DNA from: Actinoplanes sp. DH11
GTDB taxonomy: Bacteria > Actinomycetota > Actinomycetes > Mycobacteriales > Micromonosporaceae
DNA length: 64,000 bases
Assembly (NCBI RefSeq): GCF_020873875.1
Contig: NZ_JAHWGU010000001.1
Location: 1 to 64,000, forward strand
Direction of reading: 5' to 3'
Shown: positions 58,790-64,000 of the stretch, in pieces
Layout: each line of letters begins with the position of its first letter
How positions within the stretch are numbered: position 1 is the stretch's first letter
Notes under the pieces: generated by a model
Seen by the model: the letters and a program-made list of their open reading frames with translations, nothing else
Told to the model about the DNA's origin: nothing
The model's database searches: none
Program-made: the position numbers and the translations under genes

Positions 58790-58862
58790 TGTGGAGAAAC
58801 GGATCAGCCTGTGGATAACTCTGTGGAGAACCCTGTGTACCTGTGGACAACCGTGTGGATTA
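58790..58862. promoter_or_regulatory. Cluster of five DnaA-box-like nonamers
   Basis: TGTGGAGAA (58790), TGTGGATAA (58810), TGTGGAGAA (58822), TGTGGACAA (58842) and TGTGGATTA (58854) all lie in the same orientation; a weaker TGTGTACCT is at 58834. TGTGGATAA and TGTGGACAA are exact complements of DnaA boxes (TTATCCACA and the actinobacterial TTGTCCACA). Starts are 8-20 bases apart. The last box overlaps the stop codon of the LytTR gene. Confidence 0.65.
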
Positions 58863-59597
58863 GCGGGTCCAGTCGTGCTTTGCGGCCCGGATCAGGCGGT
58901 CCTTCAACTCCCGGGTGTGCCGGCGGCTGACCGGCAGCTCCACGCCGTCCACCGACACCACATAGCCCGAATTGGTCAGCCGCAACTCGGTGACCAGCTT
59001 CAACTGGACCAGGTACGACCGGTGAATCCGGGCGAACCCGGCGTTCGCCCAGCGTTCGGCCAGGGTGGCGAGCGAGACGCGGACCAGGTGGGAGGCCTCG
59101 CCGGTGTGCAACCGGGCGTAGTCGCCCTGCGCCTCCACCCACCGCACCGAGGAGCGCGGCAGCATCCGCGTCGTGCCGGCCAGTTCCACCGGGATCGCCG
59201 GCTCGTCCGGCGGCAGTGCCGGCGCCGGCGTCGCCCGCAACCCGGCGACCCGGCGCAACGACTCGCCCAGCCGCTCCGCCCGCACCGGCTTGCGCACATA
59301 GTCGGTGACACCCAGGTCGAACGCGTCCACCGCGCCGTCGTCGTAGGCGGTCACGAAGACGATCGCCGGCGGTTGCGCGAACCGGCGCAGGATCCGGGCC
59401 AGCTCCATGCCGTCCAGGCCCGGCATCCGGATGTCCAGGAAGACCGCGTCGACCTCGGTGTCCCGCAGCACCCGCAACGCCTCCGTCGCGTCACCGGCCC
59501 GGTGCACGTGGGCCACCCGGCCGTCCGCGTTCAGCAGATAGGCGAGCTCGTCGAGCGCCGGTGGTTCGTCGTCGACGGCCAGGACGACCAGACTCAT
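58860..59597 (-). CDS. LytTR-family response regulator
   Basis: The 245-residue regulator has a receiver domain with AVDDEPPALDEL at the start and VFLDIRMPGLDG (phospho-aspartate about 54), KPVRAERL with the conserved lysine, and a C-terminal LytTR DNA-binding domain (about 140-245: VRWVEAQGDYARLHT, RIHRSYLVQL, PVSRRHTRELKDRL). With the adjacent kinase it forms a LytS/LytR-type pair. In actinobacteria and gammaproteobacteria such pairs often control carboxylate uptake, so the nearby symporters are plausible targets. Confidence 0.93.
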   Translation of the reverse strand: MSLVVLAVDDEPPALDELAYLLNADGRVAHVHRAGDATEALRVLRDTEVDAVFLDIRMPGLDGMELARILRRFAQPPAIVFVTAYDDGAVDAFDLGVTDYVRKPVRAERLGESLRRVAGLRATPAPALPPDEPAIPVELAGTTRMLPRSSVRWVEAQGDYARLHTGEASHLVRVSLATLAERWANAGFARIHRSYLVQLKLVTELRLTNSGYVVSVDGVELPVSRRHTRELKDRLIRAAKHDWTR

Positions 59598-59610
59598 GCC
59601 CGGACCCGTT

Positions 59611-60825
59611 TCATGCCCGCACCTGTGGGTGGAATTTCGGTACCCGCATGCTCACCCTCGTCCCCGCGCCGGGCGCGGTCTCCACCACCAGACCGTTGTG
59701 ATCACCGAAGACGGAACGCAGCCGCTCGTCCACATTGACCAGACCGACGTGCTGACCGTCCTCCACGTCCGCGTTGTGCTGCGCTTTCTTCTGCCCGAAG
59801 ACCGCCGGATCCATGCCGACACCGTCGTCCTCGACCGTGATGTGACATTCCGCGCCGGCGTCACGGGCCTCGATGCTCACCATACCGACGCCCGGTTTGC
59901 GGGACAGGCCGTGCCGGACCGCGTTCTCGACCAGCGGCTGAAGGCAGAGGAACGGCAGGCCCACCGGCAGCACCTCCGGCGCGATCTGCAACCGGACCTG
60001 CAACCGGTCGCCGAACCGGGCCCGTTCGATGGTCAGATAGCGGTCGATCGACCGCAGCTCCTCGGCGAGCGTGGTGAACTCGCCGTGCGCCCGGAACGAG
60101 TACCGGGTGAACTCGGCGAACTCCAGGATCAGCTCCCGGGCCCGCTCCGGGTCGGTGCGGACGAACGAGGCGATCGCGGTCAGCGCGTTGTAGATGAAAT
60201 GCGGACTGATCTGGGCTCGCAACGCCCGCACCTCGGCCCGCGCCAGCCGCTCCCGCGACGACTCCAGTTCGGCGAGCGCCAGCTGCGAACCCGCCCACCG
60301 CGCGGTCTCCAGGGTGGCCTGCACCAGACCCGGCGCCGGTTGGTCGTCGGCCACCGCCACCAGCGCCGCCACGGCCGGTCCGTCCGGACCGTCCGGACCG
60401 GCGAGCGGCGCGATCACCGCACCGCGCACCACACAGTCCACCCGGTCACAGGGAAGGTCGGACCCGTTGAGGACGACCGAACGCCGCGTACCGGTGGCCC
60501 GGCGCGCGGCAGCGATCAGCTGGTCCTCGTGGTGGGAGCCGCGGCCGTCGTACCCGAGACAGCGTTCCTCGTCGACGATGGCCATCCCGACCGCGCCGAC
60601 CAGGGTCCGCAGGTGCCGGACCGCCTTGCCGGCCGTCGCCGGGGTGAGCCCGGCTCGCAGCGGCTCGGCCGCGAGCGCGGCGGTGTGCAGCACGTCGTAG
60701 GTGGCGCGCTGCATCGCCGTCGCGATCCCCCGGCGCTGCCGCAGCCGCACCGTCCCGGCGACCGCGGCACCGAGCGCGGCCAGGACGGCCAGGACCGCCA
60801 GCACACTCCCCGCCTGTCCAGCCAC
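59611..60825 (-). CDS. LytS-type sensor histidine kinase
   Basis: The 404-residue kinase has an N-terminal membrane helix, a GAF-like cytosolic sensor (about 70-180), the His_kinase motif LRAQISPHFIYNALTAIASF (histidine about 210) and a HATPase domain with LVENAVRHGL and DDGVGMDP. It lies 13 bases upstream of the LytTR regulator, so the two are cotranscribed. Confidence 0.92.
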   Translation of the reverse strand: MAGQAGSVLAVLAVLAALGAAVAGTVRLRQRRGIATAMQRATYDVLHTAALAAEPLRAGLTPATAGKAVRHLRTLVGAVGMAIVDEERCLGYDGRGSHHEDQLIAAARRATGTRRSVVLNGSDLPCDRVDCVVRGAVIAPLAGPDGPDGPAVAALVAVADDQPAPGLVQATLETARWAGSQLALAELESSRERLARAEVRALRAQISPHFIYNALTAIASFVRTDPERARELILEFAEFTRYSFRAHGEFTTLAEELRSIDRYLTIERARFGDRLQVRLQIAPEVLPVGLPFLCLQPLVENAVRHGLSRKPGVGMVSIEARDAGAECHITVEDDGVGMDPAVFGQKKAQHNADVEDGQHVGLVNVDERLRSVFGDHNGLVVETAPGAGTRVSMRVPKFHPQVRA

Positions 60826-60871
60826 GGGAGAGATGGTCGCGCGTCCCGCCCCGAAACGCCATCCCGCAGGG

Positions 60872-62461
60872 TCAGTAGGCGCCCTTGCGCTTCAGGACCA
60901 CCCAGATCGTGCGCCACAGGATGCTCAGGTCGTAGGTGAGCGACCAGTTGTCGACGTAGTAGAGGTCGAGGCGGACCGCTTCGTCCCAGGAGAGGTCGGA
61001 GCGGCCGGAGACCTGCCACAGGCCGGTGATGCCGGGACGGACCAGCAGGCGGCGGCGGACGTCGCCCAGGTAGTCGCCGTCGTCGGCGGGCAGGGGACGC
61101 GGGCCGACCAGCGACATCTCGCCCTTGAGAACGTTGATGAGCTGGGGCAGCTCGTCGAGGGAGGTGGCGCGCAACTTGCTCCCGAACGGGAAGATGCGCG
61201 GGTCCTCCTTCATCTTGAAGAGCATGCCGTCGGACTCGTTGAGTTCCTCGAGCGTGGCCTTGCGTTCCTCGGCGTCGACATACATCGTCCGGAACTTCCA
61301 CACCCGGAACGTGCGGCCGTCGTGGCCGACACGGGTCTGCCGGAAGAACACCGGGCCCGGGTCGGAGAGGCGGATGCCGAGGGCGATGAGGGCCAGGATC
61401 GGGCTGATCAGCAGCAGGCCGAGGCCGGCGGCGACCCGGTCCATCAGGTTCTTCACCAGCCAGCCGGGGCCGGAGAGCGTGGGCTCCTCGACGTGCAGCA
61501 GCGGCAGGCCCTCGATGGGGCGGATGTGCACGCGCGGGCCGGCGATGTCGGTGAGCTGCGGCGCGACCACCAGGTCGACGCCGGTGCCTTCGAGCTGCCA
61601 GGCCAGGCGGCGCAACTCGCCGGGTTCGTTGCTGGCCGAGCCGCACACCGCGATCGTGTCGGCGCTGACCTCGCGGACCAGCGAGAGCACGTCGCGGCCG
61701 GCGTAGACCGGGACCGGCGTCTCGATGCCGCGGGCGGCCGCGTACCCGTCGGTGAGGTGGATGGCGACCGGGATCAGACCGGCCGCGGGGCTGCGCGTGA
61801 CGTGGGTGTAGACCTCGAGCGCCTCGGGCAGCGTGCCGACCAGGACCATCCGGTGCGCGCCGTGACCGGTGCGGCGCCGGGAGAAGTGCAGGACCTGCCG
61901 GGCCATCACCCGGTTCATCAGGATGAGCACCAGGGCGCTCAGCGACACCGTGGCGACCGTGCCACGGGACAGGTCGGCCTTGGTGGCGAACGCGAGCAGG
62001 GAGACGCCGGCGACGACGGTGACCGAGGTGCGGACGACCCGCTTGAACTCCTCGCTGCCCAGGCCCAGATAGCGGCGGTCGTAGGTCCCGTTGGTCCAGA
62101 GCAGGAGCAACCAGCCCAGGGGCAGCACGACGTAGGCGAAGAAGTTGAACAGCTCGATGCCGTCCAGGAAGAGCCAGGAGCGGTTGATGAAACCGCTCTT
62201 CGACTTCTCCAGGAACGAGTCGGCGATGTAACTGGCCACCAGGGCGGAGGCCAGATCGACGATCACCAGGGCGAAGGTGTAGGGCCGGTGCCAGCGGGAC
62301 AACCGGCGGTGCTGCCGGGTCCAGGCGGATCTGGGTACGCCGTTGCTCGGTGGCGGCGGCTGCTGCCACTCGAAGCTGTCGTACCCCACGGGCTGGCTCC
62401 GGCTGCTGTCGGTTGTTGGGTGATGCAGGCTAGTCGTCACTTCGCCTACGTCCTCCCGCAT
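60872..62461 (-). CDS. Polyprenyl glycosylphosphotransferase (exopolysaccharide initiation)
   Basis: The 529-residue protein has four N-terminal membrane helices (about 60-170), a nucleotide-binding-like middle domain (MVLVGTLPEALEVYTHV) and a C-terminal sugar-transferase domain. That domain has FFRQTRVGHDGRTFRVWKFRTM, the acidic SLDELPQLINVLKGEMSLVGPRP and RPGITGLWQVSGRS. It transfers a sugar-1-phosphate to undecaprenyl phosphate to start a surface polysaccharide. ATG 62461 has no ribosome site; GTG 62440 with GGAGG about ten bases upstream is an alternative. Confidence 0.94.
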   Translation of the reverse strand: MREDVGEVTTSLHHPTTDSSRSQPVGYDSFEWQQPPPPSNGVPRSAWTRQHRRLSRWHRPYTFALVIVDLASALVASYIADSFLEKSKSGFINRSWLFLDGIELFNFFAYVVLPLGWLLLLWTNGTYDRRYLGLGSEEFKRVVRTSVTVVAGVSLLAFATKADLSRGTVATVSLSALVLILMNRVMARQVLHFSRRRTGHGAHRMVLVGTLPEALEVYTHVTRSPAAGLIPVAIHLTDGYAAARGIETPVPVYAGRDVLSLVREVSADTIAVCGSASNEPGELRRLAWQLEGTGVDLVVAPQLTDIAGPRVHIRPIEGLPLLHVEEPTLSGPGWLVKNLMDRVAAGLGLLLISPILALIALGIRLSDPGPVFFRQTRVGHDGRTFRVWKFRTMYVDAEERKATLEELNESDGMLFKMKEDPRIFPFGSKLRATSLDELPQLINVLKGEMSLVGPRPLPADDGDYLGDVRRRLLVRPGITGLWQVSGRSDLSWDEAVRLDLYYVDNWSLTYDLSILWRTIWVVLKRKGAY

Positions 62462-62553
62462 CCGGAAAAAGATTACGCACCGCCACGACCTCCGGGCCGT
62501 CGGCGGGTCCGCCGATACCCGTTCGCGTCACAACGGTTGCCAGGGACCGGGCC

Positions 62554-62559
62554 ACTATA
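62554..62559 (-). promoter_or_regulatory. Candidate -10 (TATAGT) for the glycosylphosphotransferase gene
   Basis: On the reverse strand the hexamer reads TATAGT, a near-consensus -10 about 90 bases upstream of ATG 62461. No clear -35 is visible. The leader would be about 85 bases. Confidence 0.35.
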
Positions 62560-62650
62560 CCGATGGATCGGCCGGGCGGAAGGTGACGTTGGGGCGGCAA
62601 TCCCCACATGCACGCACCGTGACCGATCGGTGGCAGATTCACCGGCCGGT

Positions 62651-63511
62651 TCACCGCACGAGCTTGGACAGGCGACGGTCGGCGAGCGGTTTCCCACCGG
62701 TCTGACAGGTGGGGCAGTACTGCAGGCTCTTGTCGGCGAACGAGACCTCGCGGACCGTGTCGCCGCAGACCGGGCACGGCAGGCCGGTCCGGGCGTGCAC
62801 CCGCATCCCGGCTCGCTTCTCGCCCTTGAGTTCGGCTGCCTTCTGCCCGACGGACCGTTCCACGGCGTCGATTTCCACTGAGCGCATCGCCTCGTACAAC
62901 GAAATGATCTGTTCGTCGGTGAGCTTGCCGGTGAGGGCGAACGGTGACAGCTTCGCGGCGTGCAGGATCTCGTCGGAGTACGCGTTGCCGATGCCGGCCA
63001 GCACCTCCTGGTCGGTGAGTACGCCCTTGACCTGCCCGTTGCGCTGTTTGAGGAGCTCGGTGAACTCGTCCAGGGAGACAGCCAGGGCGTCCGGGCCGAG
63101 GCGCGACACGCCCGGCACCTCGGCCGGGTCACGGACCAGGTAGGCGGCGAGCGACTTCTGGGTGCCGGCCTCGGTCAGGTCGAACCCGGAGCCGTCGTCG
63201 AGCCGCACCCGGATCGCGATCGGGCCGCTGCCGGGCTTGAGCGGCGCCGGTGACTTGAACGAGTCGCGGTAGTGCAGCCAGCCGGCCCGGGCCAGGTGGA
63301 CGACGAGGTGCAGGTCGGGGCCGAGACCGACGTCGAGGAACTTGCCGTGCCGGCCGGCGCTCGTCACCGGCAGACCGGCCACGGCGGAGGGCGCCGGGTC
63401 GTACGTCTTCAGCGCGCTGAAAGAGGCGACTTCGAAGCGGTCCACGGTGTGGCCGAGCGCGCGCTCGCGAAGGTAGGCAGCGAGCGCCTCGACCTCGGGG
63501 AGTTCGGGCAC
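62651..63511 (-). CDS. Fpg/Nei-family DNA glycosylase
   Basis: The 286-residue base-excision enzyme begins with the catalytic (M)PELPEVEALAAYL, whose proline and glutamate must be at positions 2 and 3; this fixes the GTG start at 63511. It has the H2TH region (QEVLAGIGNAYSDEILHAAKLSP) and an intact C4 zinc finger (CPVCGDTVREV, CPTCQTGG). It removes oxidised bases and nicks the abasic site. Whether it prefers 8-oxoguanine (Fpg) or oxidised pyrimidines (Nei) is not clear. It is divergent from a glycosyltransferase with only 24 bp between. Confidence 0.93.
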   Translation of the reverse strand: MPELPEVEALAAYLRERALGHTVDRFEVASFSALKTYDPAPSAVAGLPVTSAGRHGKFLDVGLGPDLHLVVHLARAGWLHYRDSFKSPAPLKPGSGPIAIRVRLDDGSGFDLTEAGTQKSLAAYLVRDPAEVPGVSRLGPDALAVSLDEFTELLKQRNGQVKGVLTDQEVLAGIGNAYSDEILHAAKLSPFALTGKLTDEQIISLYEAMRSVEIDAVERSVGQKAAELKGEKRAGMRVHARTGLPCPVCGDTVREVSFADKSLQYCPTCQTGGKPLADRRLSKLVR

Positions 63512-63521
63512 CACCTCACGG

Positions 63522-63527
63522 TAGCGT
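63522..63527 (+). promoter_or_regulatory. Candidate leaderless -10 element of the glycosyltransferase gene
   Basis: TAGCGT lies eight bases before ATG 63536, inside the 24-bp gap to the Fpg/Nei start. The gap leaves no room for an untranslated leader with a ribosome-binding site. Confidence 0.4.
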
Positions 63528-63535
63528 CTCGCCCC

Positions 63536-64000
63536 ATGAAGGTGGTGGTTGCGCACAACCGGTATCGCGAGGCGATCCCGTCGGGTGAGAACGTCATCGT
63601 GGACACCGAGATCGGCCAGCTGCGCGAGGCCGGGGTCGCGGTGGTGCCGTTCCAGCGGAGCTCGGACTCGATCGCCGGGATGCCGGCCGCGCAGAAGGCC
63701 CTGCTGCCGATATCCCCGATCTACGGCGCCCCGGCTCAGAAAGATCTCGCAAATCTGCTGAAAGTCGAGAAGCCCGACGTTCTGCACCTGCACAACCCGT
63801 ACCCCCTCCTCTCGCCGTGGGTGATCCGCACCGCGCACGCGCACGGCGTGCCGGTGGTCCAGACCGTGCACAACTACCGGCAGGTCTGCTCCTCGGGGCT
63901 GTACTTCCGGGACGGCCACAACTGCCGGGACTGCCGCGGCAAGCTGCTCGGCTGGCCGGCGATCAAGCACCGCTGCTACCGCGGGTCGGCGGCGCAGAGC
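63536..64000 (+). CDS. Glycosyltransferase family 4 protein (partial)
   Basis: The first 155 residues are present; the gene runs past the window edge. The start MKVVVAHNRYREAIPSGENV and the block KPDVLHLHNPYPLLSPWVIR followed by VVQTVHNYRQVCSSG are typical of GT4 enzymes (N-terminal Rossmann domain). An HNCRDC-type cysteine motif follows the HNYR segment. With the nearby glycosylphosphotransferase it probably belongs to a surface polysaccharide locus. Confidence 0.88.
   Translation, partial: MKVVVAHNRYREAIPSGENVIVDTEIGQLREAGVAVVPFQRSSDSIAGMPAAQKALLPISPIYGAPAQKDLANLLKVEKPDVLHLHNPYPLLSPWVIRTAHAHGVPVVQTVHNYRQVCSSGLYFRDGHNCRDCRGKLLGWPAIKHRCYRGSAAQS

Noticed and set aside
58790..58862. Chromosomal origin of replication
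   Set aside because: DnaA-box-like sites are present, but dnaA, dnaN, gyrase genes, an AT-rich unwinding region and the usual larger number of boxes are not.
1..64000. tRNA, rRNA, riboswitch or insertion sequence
   Set aside because: None was recognised by eye on either strand. A covariance-model scan could still find a small structured RNA, especially in 127-857 or 6260-6723.

Overview
The window is chromosomal DNA of a very GC-rich actinomycete. Gene content points to the Micromonosporaceae, most likely Actinoplanes or a relative: a bacterial proteasome activator (Bpa), LppU-like, DUF4192, DUF5926, DUF6457 and TY-Chap proteins, two LCP cell-wall ligases, a Tat-exported PhoD and many GTG starts. 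The genus is inference; the high-GC actinobacterial origin is clear. About 57 protein genes are supported. I recognised no rRNA, tRNA, CRISPR array, insertion sequence or prophage.

Layout. 1-2.1 kb: the tail of an unidentified gene, a half palindrome, tandem arrays and a YbaB-like gene. 2.1-6.3 kb: a tight reverse-strand operon of GGDEF-EAL protein, GT-C type membrane protein and zinc-ribbon protein. 6.7-9.3 kb: molybdenum cofactor operon moaC-mog-moeA-moaE. 9.4-14.4 kb: GT87 mannosyltransferase-like protein, DoxX, AAA ATPase, LppU-like protein, prepilin peptidase. 14.4-19.1 kb: an EndoQ-UvrD fusion and a membrane metallophosphoesterase. 19-21.3 kb: repeats, then moaD and moaA. 21.4-29.9 kb: fructosamine kinase, GNAT, DUF4192, PhoD, fdhD facing mobA-DUF6457, a TY-Chap protein, an autoregulated-looking membrane protein/regulator pair and an Lrp regulator. 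30-38.7 kb: DDAH, bpa, two HAD phosphatases, serS, OsmC, zincin, AIM24, pheA. 39.3-52.4 kb: repeat-rich lipoprotein, ACT, PAS and NERD-like proteins, arcA, DUF5926, histidine kinase, GDPD, rhodanese, two LCP proteins, acetate-type symporter with DUF485, flavin reductase. 52.4-64 kb: ABC exporter, a second symporter pair, an OmpR-type and a LytS/LytTR-type two-component system, a polyprenyl glycosylphosphotransferase, Fpg/Nei glycosylase and the start of a glycosyltransferase.

How genes work together. Molybdenum cofactor synthesis is nearly complete but split over three loci: moaC-mog-moeA-moaE, moaD-moaA, and fdhD with mobA. Two sodium/solute symporters, each with a small membrane partner, lie near two two-component systems that could sense a carboxylate or the envelope state. 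Two pentein-fold arginine-modifying enzymes (DDAH and arginine deiminase) occur without the rest of the deiminase pathway.

The least conventional signal is non-coding. A family of about 80-bp palindromic elements (three complete copies and one half copy) sits in gene-free gaps. Two copies share an upstream module separated from the palindrome by a variable-number tandem array. At least eight further tandem arrays, nearly all with private unit sequences, fill other gaps and in places duplicate gene 3' ends. Other signals worth checking are a cluster of DnaA-box-like nonamers at 58.8 kb, a tandem operator at 29.4 kb, a CTAG-rich promoter region at 12.9 kb and a recurring TANNNT-N6-8-start arrangement that suggests leaderless transcription.
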